64,000 nucleotides of DNA from Rhizobium mayense. GTDB lineage: Bacteria > Pseudomonadota > Alphaproteobacteria > Rhizobiales > Rhizobiaceae. Both the position numbers and the translations under genes were made by a program. The stretch covers positions 62,001 through 126,000 of the forward strand of contig NZ_JARFYM010000010.1 of NCBI RefSeq assembly GCF_030272705.1, in the 5' to 3' direction. Below are positions 7,401-16,911 of this stretch, piece by piece. The notes beneath the pieces were generated by a model, which did not search any database, was not told the origin of the DNA, and worked only from the letters and a program-made list of their open reading frames with translations. The stretch's first letter is position 1, and every line of letters begins with the position of its first letter.

Positions 7401-9936
7401 CGGCCAGTTGATGGTGACGGCCGGGTCCGAAACGCTGATCTCGGTGACCAATGCCGATATCGGCGCGACCGGCGGCGAAGTCGACATCCCCGTTACCGCC
7501 GATTGGGGCGCCGGCACCTATGTGACCGCCACTCTCTTCCGCCCCGGCGATGCGCAGGAAAGCCGCATGCCGATGCGCGCGATCGGCATCAAATGGGCGA
7601 CCGTCGACCCCGGGGAACGCAAGCTGCAGGTCAAGCTCGATGCGCCGCAGAAGACCTTGCCGCGCCAGCCGCTGAATATTGGCGTGCAGGTGGCCGGCGC
7701 AGGCGCTAACGAGGATGCCTATGTGACGGTTGCCGCGGTCGATGTCGGCATTCTCAACCTGACACGCTACCAACCGCCGGCACCGGACAACTGGTATTAC
7801 GGCCAGCGTCAGCTCGGCCTCGAAATCCGCGACCTATACGGCCGCCTGATCGACGGCTCGCTCGGCGCCACCGGGCGGCTGCGCACCGGCGGCGACGGCG
7901 GACAGATAGCCTTGCAGGCGAGCCCGCCGACGGAAAAGCTGATCGCCTTCTTCTCCGGCCCGATCAAGCTCGATGCCAATGGCAAGGCCAATGTCAGCTT
8001 CGACATTCCGCAGTTCAACGGTACGGCGCGCCTGATGGCAGTCGCCTGGTCGAAGGCCGGGATCGGCCATGCCACACAGGATGTGATCATCCGCGACCCG
8101 GTCGTCGTCACCGCCAGCCTGCCGAAATTCCTCGCTCCGGGGGATAAGGCCAATCTCCGGCTCGATATCGCCAATACCGACGCGCCCGCCGGCGACTACA
8201 AGCTGACAGTCACGGGCAACTCGGCCGTGACTGTCGACGCCAGCGCCGCGCAACAGACGATCAAACTGCAGCAGGGCGGTAAATACGACATCACCCTGCC
8301 TCTGACCGGCGGACAGCCGGGCGCCGGTACGGTCGCAATCAAACTTTCGGATGCCTCGGGAATGTCGCTCGATCAATCGGTCGATATACCGGTTCGGCCG
8401 GCGCAATTGCCGGTGACCGAACGACGGCTGATCACGCTTGCACCCGGCAAGAGCCTGACGGTCAATGCCGACCTGCTGGCCGACAGCGTGCTGCCGGGTG
8501 CGTCCGTCAGCGTCAATGTCAGCCGCTCCAGCGCCTTCGATGTGCCGGCCCTTCTGATGAGCCTCAGCCGTTATCCCTATGGCTGCGCCGAGCAGACGGC
8601 CAGCAGCGCCATGCCGCTGCTCTATTTCAGCGACATGGCGATCAAGAACGGCTTGGCCGACGACACGGAAATCCATCAGCGCGTTCAGGACGCGATCTAT
8701 CGCGAAATGTCCTACCAGTCGTCGACAGGCAGCTTCGGCCTCTGGGGTCCGGGCTCCGGCGATCTCTGGCTCGATGCTTACGTCACCGACTTCCTGACCC
8801 GCGCCCGCGAGCAGAAATACATCGTGCCGGACCAGGCCATGGTGCAGGCGCTGGAAAACCTTCAAAACTCCTTGAGCATCAACACCAATGTCAAGGACCA
8901 GGGCAACGAGATCGCCTATGCGCTCTATGTGCTCGCCCGCAACAAGAAGGCTTCGATCAGCGATCTGCGTTACTACGCCGACACCATGCTGAACGACTTC
9001 CCGACCCCGCTGTCCAAGGCACATCTGGCGGCGGCTCTGGCGCTCTATGGCGATGCGCAGCGCTCGCGCAACATCTTCGTCGATGCGCTGCAGATGTCGC
9101 AACAGGCGGCGGTGACCAAGGTCAGCTTCGTCCGTTCCGACTACGGTTCATCGCTGCGCGATGGCGCGGCGGTGCTGGCGCTTGCTGCCGAAAGCCGCCC
9201 CGTGCCGCCGATCATTCCGGACCTGGCGTCGGTCGTCGCGAAAGAATGGCAGACCAAGACCTATACCAGTACCCAGGAACAGACCTGGATGCTGCTCGCC
9301 GCCCGCGCCCTGCAGAACGGCGATGACGGCCTGACGCTCGATGTCAACGGGGCTGCCCATAGCGGCGCTTACATGGCCCAAATGACTGGCGACGCCCTGA
9401 TGGGTCATCCGCTCACCGTCACCAACACCACCCGCCAGCCGCTATCAGCCGCCGTAACCACGGTCGCGGCGCCGACCACTCCGCTGCCGGCCGGCGGCAA
9501 CGGCTTCACCATCGAGCGCAAATACTACACGCTCGATGGCGAGGAGGCGAACGTCACTCAGGCGCAACAGAATGAACGCTATGTCGTCGTGCTGCACATC
9601 ACGGAAACCAATGATTGGCCGTCGCGCGTTCTTGTCACCGACCTCTTGCCGGCCGGGTTCGAGATCGACAATCCGAGCATCGTCAACAGCGCGCAGCTTT
9701 CGAACTTCGACTGGCTGAGCGATGTGCAGCCGGCTCATGTCGAGTTCCGCAACGATCGCTTCGTCGCCGCTTTCGACCAATCGTCGGACCGTGATCTGAG
9801 CTTCGCCTATGTCGTACGCGCCGTTACCCCCGGCACCTATGATCATCCGGCCGCGAGCGTCGAGGACATGTACCGTCCGCAATTTTCGGCCCGCACGGCG
9901 ATGGGCCGCATGGAGGTGCTGGCAGCGCAGCAGTAA
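4435..9936 (+). CDS. Bacterial alpha-2-macroglobulin family protein with N-terminal PAN/apple domain
   Basis: An 1833-residue secreted protease trap. The signal peptide (about residues 1-26, ending ASA-AD) is followed by a cysteine-rich PAN/apple-like module (residues about 30-85: CSTSCIGDKSCKAF, WCFLKSDFNQ). Then come macroglobulin domains, a Ser/Asp-rich linker near residue 765, and the thioester motif CAEQ (PYGCAEQT, Cys about 1384) in the TED alpha-helical domain. A receptor-like beta domain closes the protein. Known bacterial homologues (E. coli YfhM) covalently trap invading proteases. Unlike YfhM no lipobox is visible, so it may be soluble in the periplasm. pbpC starts nine bases downstream, the classic pairing of protease trap and cell-wall repair. 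The start is set by the GGGGGG ribosome site and signal peptide. Confidence 0.93.
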   Translation: MSKRAFIGFSAFFLATFAALTPASAADAKRQVVTTQDGDYFGFDLRTEQNVTLDQCSTSCIGDKSCKAFTYNPKVRWCFLKSDFNQLNSFPGAVAGKIVETAAASEPDIGAAPALPFLSDNFVQSARDAKSRLTLANELKGQGVESLTALGRIELTSGNVNNALNAFQGALSLAPDNGNLWIEMARAANTITNDTTVATQAAYAALNGYQLSRTTRSRADALAVLATSLQNAQNYRQALSAYKASLALAGSPTIQAAYDDLRARQGFRVTGNTLDNDNASPRACLQFSEKLVKSGVDYTPFVTVNGAAPKGVDAKDNQICVEGLDFGQHYKISLRPGLPSSVDEDLATQVDIEVYVKDRTASIRFTGDNFVLPSTARRGIPLVSVNTTTANLKLYRIGDRNIAQLLSNSQFLTQMDSYSAETIQNSSGELVWQGSIDIQQDLNKDVVTSFPVDEALPKRKPGVYVLTAVAPNAGQEWDPQATQWFVVSDIGVTTYAGTDGLNVFTRSLGSAKPIAGVELQLLAKNNEILGTAKTDANGRATFSAGLMRGTAGMTPAVITAQNGDQDYVFLDMTRAGFDLSDRGVTGRSAPGAIDLLTWTERGIYRAGETVHASALARDVSSVAVENLPLTFVFLRPDGVEDRRIVTDGGKLGGYNVDLPLQQTAMRGTWTMNIYTDPKGASIGSQTFLVDDFVPDRIEFDMKSDAKAIEVGQPTPVNIEGRYLYGAPAAGLSLEGEVTLKPTRENADYKGYEFGLADEGAGQDNSDSDSSSDNKAESSQVPLEDLQALDEDGKTTFDVTINDTPSTTQLLNANITVRMQEAGGRAVERSLTLPVKSDGPRIGIKPEFDGDLGENSIGNFHVIAVDQNGQKQAMQGLTWKLLSVERDYQWYRDGSSWKYEPVMSTKQVATGTVNATTDGAEISVPVTWGRYRLEVETADTNGPESSVEFDAGWYVASTSTQTPDALEIALDKDSYHVGDTAKLKVTSRYAGQLMVTAGSETLISVTNADIGATGGEVDIPVTADWGAGTYVTATLFRPGDAQESRMPMRAIGIKWATVDPGERKLQVKLDAPQKTLPRQPLNIGVQVAGAGANEDAYVTVAAVDVGILNLTRYQPPAPDNWYYGQRQLGLEIRDLYGRLIDGSLGATGRLRTGGDGGQIALQASPPTEKLIAFFSGPIKLDANGKANVSFDIPQFNGTARLMAVAWSKAGIGHATQDVIIRDPVVVTASLPKFLAPGDKANLRLDIANTDAPAGDYKLTVTGNSAVTVDASAAQQTIKLQQGGKYDITLPLTGGQPGAGTVAIKLSDASGMSLDQSVDIPVRPAQLPVTERRLITLAPGKSLTVNADLLADSVLPGASVSVNVSRSSAFDVPALLMSLSRYPYGCAEQTASSAMPLLYFSDMAIKNGLADDTEIHQRVQDAIYREMSYQSSTGSFGLWGPGSGDLWLDAYVTDFLTRAREQKYIVPDQAMVQALENLQNSLSINTNVKDQGNEIAYALYVLARNKKASISDLRYYADTMLNDFPTPLSKAHLAAALALYGDAQRSRNIFVDALQMSQQAAVTKVSFVRSDYGSSLRDGAAVLALAAESRPVPPIIPDLASVVAKEWQTKTYTSTQEQTWMLLAARALQNGDDGLTLDVNGAAHSGAYMAQMTGDALMGHPLTVTNTTRQPLSAAVTTVAAPTTPLPAGGNGFTIERKYYTLDGEEANVTQAQQNERYVVVLHITETNDWPSRVLVTDLLPAGFEIDNPSIVNSAQLSNFDWLSDVQPAHVEFRNDRFVAAFDQSSDRDLSFAYVVRAVTPGTYDHPAASVEDMYRPQFSARTAMGRMEVLAAQQ

Positions 9937-9945
9937 GAGCAGGTG

Positions 9946-12033
9946 ATGAAGACGCGATGGAAAATTGCGATCGGTATCGGGGTGAGCGCCGTCTCGGTGG
10001 CGGCGCTGGTCTTTGGCCTCGAGGCTGCCGATCGCGCCTTTCCGCCGCCGCTCGACAAGGCCGGCATCGTCTCGGCTGAGGTGCTCGACGCCAATGGCGA
10101 GTTGCTCCGCGCCTTCGCCACGCCGGAGGGGCGCTGGCGGCTGAAGACCGATGTGGCCGATGTCGATCCGCAATTCCTGCGTATGCTGGTCGCCTATGAG
10201 GACCAGCGCTTCTACGACCATCACGGCGTCGACCCGATGGCGCTCGGCCGCGCCTTCCTCCAGCTCGTCAGCCATGGCCGCATCGTCTCCGGCGGCTCGA
10301 CGCTGTCGATGCAAGTGGCGCGGCTGATCGAGCCGCGCAGCGAGCGGTCGGTGACGGCAAAGCTGCTCCAGATCGTCCGCGCCATCCAGATCGAGCGGCG
10401 GCTCAGCAAGGAACAAATCCTCGATCTCTATCTGACCCATGCGCCCTATGGCGGCAATCTGGAAGGGGTGCGTGCGGCAAGCCTTGCCTATTTCGGCAAG
10501 GAACCGCGGCATTTGACCGTCGCCCAAGCGGCCTTGCTGGTCGCTCTGCCGCAACTGCCGGAAAGGCGCCGGCCCGACCGCAATCTCGCAAGCGCCGAGG
10601 CGGCCCGCCGTCGCGTGCTCGACCGCGCCGCCGTTGCGGCTGCCGTCGGCGAAGGCGAAGCGGAGCGGGCAGCACTCGTCCCCGTCCCGGCCAAACGGCG
10701 TCAATTGCCGGCCTATGCCGCGCATCTCGCGGAAGCCGCGCTGCGCAAGCAACCGGGCGTCATTCAGCACCACACGACGCTGCGCCGGGATATTCAGCAG
10801 GGCCTGGAAATCGTCGCCGATGAGGCATCGAAGCGACTGGGGCCGAAGGTTTCGGTCGCGATGGTGATGGCGGATGCGCATACCGGGGAGATCGTCGGCG
10901 AGGTCGGCTCGGCCAACTATTTCGATTCCAGCCGCTCCGGCTGGATCGACATGACCCGCGTCCTGCGCTCGCCCGGCTCGACGCTGAAACCCTTCATCTA
11001 CGGCCTTGCCTTCGAAGAGGGATATGTCGCCCAGGAGACGATCATCGAGGACCGGCCTGCCGATTTCTACGGTTATCGCCCGCGCAATTTCGACATGACC
11101 TACCAGGGCGATGTCAGCGTGCGCGAGGCGTTGCAGCTGTCGCTCAATGTGCCGGCCGTGCGCCTGCTCGATGCCGTCGGGCCGACGCGGCTGCTCGTGC
11201 GTTTCCGCCGCGCCGAAGTGAAACCGGTATTGCCACCCAATGAAGCGCCGGGCCTCGCCATCGGCCTCGGCGGCGTCGGTATCACGCTCAAGGATCTGGT
11301 ACAGCTCTATGCTGGCCTCGCCAATCGCGGCAAACCGATGCGGATCGGCGACGGCATTCAGGATCAGCCCGGGCCAATCGAAAGCGAGCCGCTAATGGAG
11401 CCGGTGGCAGCCTGGAACATCACAGACATTCTCTCCGACATCATCGCGCCCGCCGGCAGCAAGCAGCTCGGCATCGCCTACAAGACCGGCACCAGCTACG
11501 GCAACCGCGACGCGTGGTCCGTCGGCTATGACGGCGCGCATGTGCTCGGCGTCTGGGTCGGTCGGCCGGACAATGGTGCGGTGCCGGGACTGGCAGGCTA
11601 TGTCTCGGCCGCCCCCATTCTGTTCGAAGGTTTCGCCAAATCCGGCGTCGCGATCGCGCCGTTCCCGCCGCCACCCATGGGCGCGGTGCGAATTTCCGCC
11701 ACCGAACTGCCGATCAGCCAGCGGCGCTTTTCGGTCACGGCGGCCGGCCTGCTGTCCGCCTCGACGCGCGAGCCGGCGCCACAGATCGTCTATCCGCCGG
11801 AGGGCGCGCGCGTCGACCTTGGCGCGCGCAACGGCGCCAGCGCGCCAATGCCGCTGGCTTTGAAGCTGCAGGGCGGCCGCGCGCCGTTCCGCTGGCTCGC
11901 CAATGGCAAGCCGCTGCCCGACCTCTCTCGCCGCCGGACCAATCAATGGATTCCGGATGGCGCCGGCTATTCGACGCTGACCGTCATCGACGCCGCCGGC
12001 CGCGCGGCGAGCGTGCGGATTTTCGTCGAATAA
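9946..12033 (+). CDS. pbpC: Penicillin-binding protein 1C (bifunctional transglycosylase/transpeptidase)
   Basis: A 695-residue class A PBP. An N-terminal membrane anchor (residues about 5-25) is followed by a GT51 glycosyltransferase with EDQRFYDHHGVD (about residue 85) and GGSTLSMQVARL. The penicillin-binding domain has STLK (Ser about 345), SLN and KTGTS (about 513). A C-terminal BiPBP_C beta domain (residues about 605-695) is typical of PbpC. All catalytic motifs are intact. It lies directly behind the alpha-2-macroglobulin gene and is almost certainly co-transcribed. A GTG three bases upstream (9943) is an alternative start; the ATG at 9946 sits at better spacing from the AGAGCAGG ribosome site. 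Confidence 0.95.
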   Translation: MKTRWKIAIGIGVSAVSVAALVFGLEAADRAFPPPLDKAGIVSAEVLDANGELLRAFATPEGRWRLKTDVADVDPQFLRMLVAYEDQRFYDHHGVDPMALGRAFLQLVSHGRIVSGGSTLSMQVARLIEPRSERSVTAKLLQIVRAIQIERRLSKEQILDLYLTHAPYGGNLEGVRAASLAYFGKEPRHLTVAQAALLVALPQLPERRRPDRNLASAEAARRRVLDRAAVAAAVGEGEAERAALVPVPAKRRQLPAYAAHLAEAALRKQPGVIQHHTTLRRDIQQGLEIVADEASKRLGPKVSVAMVMADAHTGEIVGEVGSANYFDSSRSGWIDMTRVLRSPGSTLKPFIYGLAFEEGYVAQETIIEDRPADFYGYRPRNFDMTYQGDVSVREALQLSLNVPAVRLLDAVGPTRLLVRFRRAEVKPVLPPNEAPGLAIGLGGVGITLKDLVQLYAGLANRGKPMRIGDGIQDQPGPIESEPLMEPVAAWNITDILSDIIAPAGSKQLGIAYKTGTSYGNRDAWSVGYDGAHVLGVWVGRPDNGAVPGLAGYVSAAPILFEGFAKSGVAIAPFPPPPMGAVRISATELPISQRRFSVTAAGLLSASTREPAPQIVYPPEGARVDLGARNGASAPMPLALKLQGGRAPFRWLANGKPLPDLSRRRTNQWIPDGAGYSTLTVIDAAGRAASVRIFVE

Positions 12034-12123
12034 GACCCATCAAATCCTTGCGATCGCGCCACTGTTTTTGCCGGTTGGAGTGTTTATACTACATTAACAA
12101 GCACTCAAACGAGGAACGGCGAG

Positions 12124-12483
12124 ATGTCAGAAGAGCAAGCAATCCGTGCGGTTGTTCACCTCTATGTCGATGGCATGGCATTCGCGAATGAGCCAGCGCT
12201 GCGTAAGGCGCTGCATCCAAGGGTAGCAATCATAGGCAATTATCAGGGCGCGGTGGAATGGATGACACGCGACGAATTCATCGCCGCTATCGTCGAGGAA
12301 GGCAGCGCACCGCCGGACACGATACCCCTGATGGAAATCGAGCTGATCGATATCGAGGGCGATGCCGCAAGCGTCAAAGTCGTCGACGAATTCGCGGGCA
12401 TGCGCTTTTCCGACTATCTGTCATTGCTGAAGATCGACGGACGGTGGAGTATCGTCAACAAGGTCTATCATTTGCATCGGTGA
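12124..12483 (+). CDS. NTF2-like/putative lumazine-binding family protein
   Basis: A 119-residue protein with the small cone-shaped NTF2-like fold. The helical start (AIRAVVHLYVDGMAFANEPALRKALHP) and the strand-rich end (SDYLSLLKIDGRWSIVNKVYHLHR) match the putative lumazine-binding subgroup. Such proteins are often annotated as unknown or as small-molecule binders. No catalytic residues can be assigned. The start has a GAGGAACGGCGAG ribosome site. It is monocistronic, followed by a palindromic repeat. Confidence 0.8.
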   Translation: MSEEQAIRAVVHLYVDGMAFANEPALRKALHPRVAIIGNYQGAVEWMTRDEFIAAIVEEGSAPPDTIPLMEIELIDIEGDAASVKVVDEFAGMRFSDYLSLLKIDGRWSIVNKVYHLHR

Positions 12484-12530
12484 AGCAAATCGAGGAAACG
12501 CCGGCGCGTCAAAGTCAGCCCTTCTATGCC

Positions 12531-12600
12531 GCACCTCTGAGACCCCCTCTGTCACTTTCGTGACATCTCCCCCACAAGGGGGGATCGTTGGGAGTTTGCC
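12531..12600. repeat. RIME-like mosaic intergenic repeat
   Basis: Two stacked hairpins: CTGTCACTTTCGTGACA (12549-12565) and TCCCCC/GGGGGGA (12568-12584), preceded by GACCCCCT. The pattern matches the rhizobial intergenic mosaic element class as I remember it. It lies between two convergent genes, the NTF2-like gene and pheT, and either strand of the second hairpin could act as a weak terminator. Confidence 0.65.
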
Positions 12601-12629
12601 GCACCCTCCGCGAATTCAGCAGCAGCCGA

Positions 12630-15053
12630 CTAACCTCTCAGCACGCCACCCGTCGACTTCGTCACATTGGCGACGATCTTCTGGGTCAGCGCCTCGAAAT
12701 CCTCGTCGGTTAGCGTGCGCTCGGCCGGCTGGATCTGTACTTCGATGGCGATCGACTTCTTGCCATCGCCGAGCGATGCGCCTTCGAAAATATCGAAGAC
12801 ATTGACGCCGGTGATCAGCTTGCGGTCGGCGCCCGTGGCAGCGCGGATAATAGCGCCGGCTTCCACAGCCTTATCGACCACGAAGGCGAAATCGCGCTTG
12901 ACGGCCTGGAACGGCGAAAGCTCCAGAGCCGGCTTCGTGCGCGTCGTCTTCTTCTTCGGTTCGGGCATGGCGTCGATATAGACCTCGAAGCCGGAAAGCG
13001 CGCCGGTGACATCCAGCGCTTCCAGCGTCTTCGGGTGGAATTCGCCGAAATAGCCGAGTACGACCTTCGGGCCCATCTTGATCGTTCCGGAGCGACCCGG
13101 ATGATACCAGGCGGGGCCACCCTGCTCGATCTGGATATTGCCCATCGGCAGGCCGCAGGCTTGGATCACCGCCAGCGCATCGGCCTTGGCGTCGAAGACA
13201 TCGACGGGCTTGCCGCCGCCGGTCATGGCATTCGACCACATACGGCCGGCGCCCGTCAGCGTCGCCGTGCCGCGGCGGATGCCACCGGCAACGCGGCGCT
13301 GGCCTTCCGGCCGATCGTTTTCATAGGTGCCGGAGACTTCGAAGATCGCGACGTCGCTATAGCCCTTGTCGGCATTGCGCTGCGCCGCCGAGAGCAGGCC
13401 CGGCAACAGCGAGGGGCGCATGTCGGACATGTCGGCCGCGATCGGGTTCGCGAGCTTCAAGGCCTCAGAACCGCCGCCGAAGAGCTTGGCCTGATCTTCC
13501 GAGATGAACGACCAGGTGACGCCCTCCAGCATGCCGCGGGAGGCAAGTGCGCGCTTGGCGGTACGAGTGCGGATCTGCAGCGTCGTCAGGATCTTGCCGT
13601 TGACGGCGTTGTGGCTAGCAAGCGGCTGCGGCTTGATATTGTCGACGCCGTGGATGCGCATGATCTCTTCGACCAGATCGGCCTTGCCATCGACATCTGG
13701 CCGCCAGGAAGGCACAGCGACGGAGACGCGCTCGCCCGAACCGGAAACGGAAAAGCCGAGCTTCGTCAGGATCGACCTGCCCTCTTCCACCGAGACGTCA
13801 AGGCCAGTCAGACGCTTGACCTCGGAGAAGGGGAAATCGACGACCTTGGCATCATAGCCCTTGTAGCCCTCGACCTTGGCCTTGGCAGCCGTGCCGCCGC
13901 AGCAAGCGAGCACCAGTTCGGTCGTACGCTCGAGGCCGGGAACCATATATTCCGGATCGACGCCGCGCTCGAAGCGGTAACGCGCATCGGTGATGATGCC
14001 GAGGCTGCGGCCGGTCTTGGCGATATTCATCGGATCCCAAAGCGCCGATTCGATCAGCACGTCGACAGTGTTCTCATCGCAGCCGGAATGCTCGCCCCCC
14101 ATGACGCCGCCGATCGACTCGATGCCGTCGTCATCGGCGATGACAACGTTGCTCGGGCCAAGCTTGTATTCGCGCTCATCAAGTGCCAGCACGGTTTCGC
14201 CGTCCCTGGCGCGGCGGACGACAAGGTTGCCCTTGACCTTGGCAGCGTCGAAGACGTGCATCGGCCGGCCCTGGTCGAAGGTCATGTAGTTGGTGATGTC
14301 GACCAGCGCGCTGATCGGACGAAGGCCGATCGCCAACAGCCGCCGCTGCATCCATTTCGGGCTCGGGCCATTCTTGACGCCGCGCACGAGGCGGAGCGCA
14401 AAGCCGGGGCAGAGGCTGGCATCGTCGAGCTCAATCTTCACGTCCACCGGCGTATCGCCGTCGACGGCGAAGGTCGGGGTCAGGCGCGGCTTCAGCGTGC
14501 CGAGGCCGGATGCGGCGAGGTCGCGAGCGATGCCGTAGACGCCGGTGCAATCTGGACGGTTCGGCGTCAGGTTTATCTCGATCATCGGATCGTCGAGGCC
14601 GGCATAGGCGGCGAAGCTGGTGCCGACGGGCGCGTCTTCCGGCAGATCGATGATGCCGTCATGGCTGTCGGAGATTTCCAGCTCCTTTTCGGAGCACATC
14701 ATGCCGTGACTTTCGACGCCACGGATATTGCCGACCGTCAGCGTCACGTCGATCCCCGGAACATAGGTGCCCGGCGCGGCGAAGGCGCCGACGAGGCCGG
14801 CGCGGGCATTCGGCGCCCCGCAGACAACCTGGATCGGCTTGCCGGAGCCGGTGTCGACCATCAGAACCTTCAACCGGTCGGCCTGCGGATGCTTTTCGGC
14901 TGACAGCACCTTGGCGATGACGAAGGGCTTGAACGCGGCCTTGTCGTCGACATCCTCGACCTCCAACCCGATCATCGTCAGACGGGCGCAGATCTCGTCG
15001 AGCGTGGCGTCCGTTTCCAGGTGCTCTTTCAGCCAGGAGAGTGTGAATTTCAT
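12630..15053 (-). CDS. pheT: Phenylalanyl-tRNA synthetase beta subunit
   Basis: The 807-residue beta chain of the (alpha-beta)2 enzyme that charges tRNA-Phe. It has an N-terminal tRNA-binding EMAP-like domain (residues about 40-150, [15 protein letters not shown]), the B3/B4 editing region, a B5 domain and a C-terminal ferredoxin-fold anticodon-binding domain ([19 protein letters not shown]). Full length for the family. The start [11 protein letters not shown] is the conserved N-terminus; an extension of eight codons upstream has no support. It lies 16 bp downstream of pheS in the same operon. Confidence 0.97.
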   Translation of the reverse strand: MKFTLSWLKEHLETDATLDEICARLTMIGLEVEDVDDKAAFKPFVIAKVLSAEKHPQADRLKVLMVDTGSGKPIQVVCGAPNARAGLVGAFAAPGTYVPGIDVTLTVGNIRGVESHGMMCSEKELEISDSHDGIIDLPEDAPVGTSFAAYAGLDDPMIEINLTPNRPDCTGVYGIARDLAASGLGTLKPRLTPTFAVDGDTPVDVKIELDDASLCPGFALRLVRGVKNGPSPKWMQRRLLAIGLRPISALVDITNYMTFDQGRPMHVFDAAKVKGNLVVRRARDGETVLALDEREYKLGPSNVVIADDDGIESIGGVMGGEHSGCDENTVDVLIESALWDPMNIAKTGRSLGIITDARYRFERGVDPEYMVPGLERTTELVLACCGGTAAKAKVEGYKGYDAKVVDFPFSEVKRLTGLDVSVEEGRSILTKLGFSVSGSGERVSVAVPSWRPDVDGKADLVEEIMRIHGVDNIKPQPLASHNAVNGKILTTLQIRTRTAKRALASRGMLEGVTWSFISEDQAKLFGGGSEALKLANPIAADMSDMRPSLLPGLLSAAQRNADKGYSDVAIFEVSGTYENDRPEGQRRVAGGIRRGTATLTGAGRMWSNAMTGGGKPVDVFDAKADALAVIQACGLPMGNIQIEQGGPAWYHPGRSGTIKMGPKVVLGYFGEFHPKTLEALDVTGALSGFEVYIDAMPEPKKKTTRTKPALELSPFQAVKRDFAFVVDKAVEAGAIIRAATGADRKLITGVNVFDIFEGASLGDGKKSIAIEVQIQPAERTLTDEDFEALTQKIVANVTKSTGGVLRG

Positions 15054-15069
15054 GTGCTTTATCCCTTCC

Positions 15070-16152
15070 TTACGCACTCAAACCGCCGAACAGCGTCGGC
15101 ATGTCGAGCGGGCGGAAGCCGTAGTGGTTCATCCAGCGGACGTCGGCGTTGAAGAAGTCGCGCAGGTCGGGCATGCCATATTTCAGCATGGCGATGCGAT
15201 CGAGGCCCATGCCCCAGGCAAAGCCCTGATATTCATCCGGATCGAGGCCGCCGTAGCGCAGCACGTTCGGATGCACCATGCCGCAGCCGAGGATTTCCAT
15301 CCAGTCGGTGCCTTCGCCGAACTTGACGATCGGGCCGGTGCGGTCGCACTGAATATCGACCTCGAAGGAGGGTTCGGTGAAGGGGAAGAAGGACGGGCGG
15401 AAACGCATCGTCACATTGTCCACTTCGAAGAAGGTCTTGCAGAACTCCTCGAGCACCCAACGGATATTGGCGACATTCGCGGTCTTGTCGACCACGAGGC
15501 CCTCCACCTGATGGAACATCGGCGAGTGCGTGGCGTCACTGTCCTGGCGATAGGTCTTGCCGGGGATGATGATGCGGATCGGCGGCTTCTGCGCTTCCAT
15601 GGTGCGCACCTGCACCGGCGAGGTGTGCGTGCGCAGCACCTTGCGCTCACCCTTCTCATCCGGCTGGAAGAAGAAGGTGTCGTGCATCTCGCGCGCCGGA
15701 TGCCCTTCGGGGAAGTTCAGCGCCGTGAAATTGTAATAGTCGGTCTCGACGTCGGGACCCTCGGCGATCGAGAAGCCCATGTCGCCGAAGATGGCGGTGA
15801 TTTCGTCGACGATCTGGCTGATCGGATGGATGCGGCCGCGTTCCGCAGGCGAAGAGCGCACGGGCAGGCTGACGTCCACGGTCTCGGCCTTCAGCTTCGC
15901 TTCGATCGCAGCGTCCCTCAGCGCGCCTTTGCGCGCGTTGATCGCGTCTGATACCGAGCTCTTCAGCGCGTTGATCGCGGCACCCCGTGTCTGCCGCTCT
16001 TCCGGCGACATGCTGCCCAGCGTCTTCAACAGTTCCGAAACCGAGCCCTTCTTGCCGAGAGCGGCCACCCTGACGGCTTCGATCGCCTGCTCGTCCGCAG
16101 CGGCGGCCACATCGGCCATGAGTTGGGTTTCAAGAGTATCGAGTTCCGTCAT
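15070..16152 (-). CDS. pheS: Phenylalanyl-tRNA synthetase alpha subunit
   Basis: The 360-residue catalytic alpha chain. An N-terminal coiled coil (residues about 1-85) is followed by the class II synthetase core: motif 2 region [17 protein letters not shown] and motif 3 [20 protein letters not shown]. Phe adenylation and transfer occur here with PheT as partner. The start [11 protein letters not shown] is chosen over an upstream extension because it matches the family N-terminus. It is upstream of pheT; a hairpin with T-tract and a phenylalanine-containing short frame lie in its leader. Confidence 0.97.
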   Translation of the reverse strand: MTELDTLETQLMADVAAAADEQAIEAVRVAALGKKGSVSELLKTLGSMSPEERQTRGAAINALKSSVSDAINARKGALRDAAIEAKLKAETVDVSLPVRSSPAERGRIHPISQIVDEITAIFGDMGFSIAEGPDVETDYYNFTALNFPEGHPAREMHDTFFFQPDEKGERKVLRTHTSPVQVRTMEAQKPPIRIIIPGKTYRQDSDATHSPMFHQVEGLVVDKTANVANIRWVLEEFCKTFFEVDNVTMRFRPSFFPFTEPSFEVDIQCDRTGPIVKFGEGTDWMEILGCGMVHPNVLRYGGLDPDEYQGFAWGMGLDRIAMLKYGMPDLRDFFNADVRWMNHYGFRPLDMPTLFGGLSA

Positions 16153-16291
16153 CTTGTCCTGCCTTGCGGAGAGTGGCTTGGGATGCCGCTCATTCCACGG
16201 AATAATTGGTAAACACATACATCAGATAGCTGGTGGCAACGATGAAGCGCTGCAGATCACTACCGATGTGCAGGCGGCCAATCAACCGGGC

Positions 16292-16321
16292 AAATGACAA
16301 AAACCCGCCAAGAAAGCGGGT
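16292..16321 (-). terminator. Hairpin with T-tract in the pheS leader
   Basis: On the minus strand ACCCGC (16316-16321), a 7-nt loop, GCGGGT (16303-16308), then TTTTTGTCATTT. It lies about 145 bp upstream of pheS and 150 bp downstream of rplT. It is either a second terminator after rplT or an attenuator for pheST. A 44-codon frame starting at 16324 overlaps it and encodes several phenylalanines (MTRFLGGFLSFARL...). The rest of the 16153-16469 gap holds the rplT terminator and no recognised gene. Confidence 0.55.
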
Positions 16322-16404
16322 CATCTGCCGAAGTTCGGCCGCTGCCTCCGGCGACGCATGCTTTGACCAAGCCACATGGGCTCGACCGAGTGGGATTCAA
16401 AACA

Positions 16405-16438
16405 CAAAACCCGTGCCGGTTTTGCCAGCACGGGTTTG
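16405..16438 (-). terminator. Intrinsic terminator of rpmI-rplT
   Basis: On the minus strand AACCCGTGC, loop, GCACGGGTT, then TTGTGTTTT. It is a strong GC stem 32 bp after the rplT stop and ends the ribosomal-protein transcript. Confidence 0.8.
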
Positions 16439-16469
16439 TAATGAATACGCGAAGTACGTGCGAGGCGGC

Positions 16470-16874
16470 TTAGTTGACGACCGCTTCGAACTCGTTCTTC
16501 GTGCCGGCGTCCTTGAGGTATTCCAGCGCCTTCTTGGAGGCGGCGACGAGCGCGCCGAAAGCTTCCGGCTCATGGATCGCCATGTCGGAGAGAACCTTGC
16601 GGTCAACTTCGATGCCGGCCTTGTTCAGACCGTCGATGAAGCGGCCGTAGCTCAGGCCGAATTCGCGGACGGCAGCGTTGATGCGCTGGATCCAGAGGGC
16701 GCGGAAATTGCGCTTGTTGACCTTGCGGTCGCGGTAAGCGTACTGCTTCGAGCGGTCGACGGCGGCCTTGGCGGTACGGATCGTGTTCTTGCGGCGGCCG
16801 TAGAAACCCTTGGCTGCCTTCAGAACCTTCTTGTGCTTGGCGTGGGCGGTAACGCCTCTTTTTACGCGTGCCAT
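16470..16874 (-). CDS. rplT: 50S ribosomal protein L20
   Basis: 134-residue L20, an early-assembly 23S rRNA-binding protein and, in known bacteria, the autogenous repressor of its own operon. The basic N-terminal tail ([30 protein letters not shown]) and globular C-terminal domain ([35 protein letters not shown]) are typical and complete, with a short acidic C-terminal extension. It lies 37 bp after rpmI and is followed by an intrinsic terminator. Confidence 0.98.
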   Translation of the reverse strand: MARVKRGVTAHAKHKKVLKAAKGFYGRRKNTIRTAKAAVDRSKQYAYRDRKVNKRNFRALWIQRINAAVREFGLSYGRFIDGLNKAGIEVDRKVLSDMAIHEPEAFGALVAASKKALEYLKDAGTKNEFEAVVN

Positions 16875-16911
16875 TTCATGATCTCCTTAGTCTATAGCGT
16901 TACGAATAGTC

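Noticed and set aside
7834..9102. Several long minus-strand frames opposite the alpha-2-macroglobulin and pbpC genes
   Set aside because: Codon-bias shadows; the plus-strand proteins carry complete motifs.
13035..14903. 622-codon open frame on the plus strand opposite pheT
   Set aside because: A shadow of a long GC-rich gene; the composition is typical of antisense frames (His/Arg/Asp-rich) and pheT is certain.
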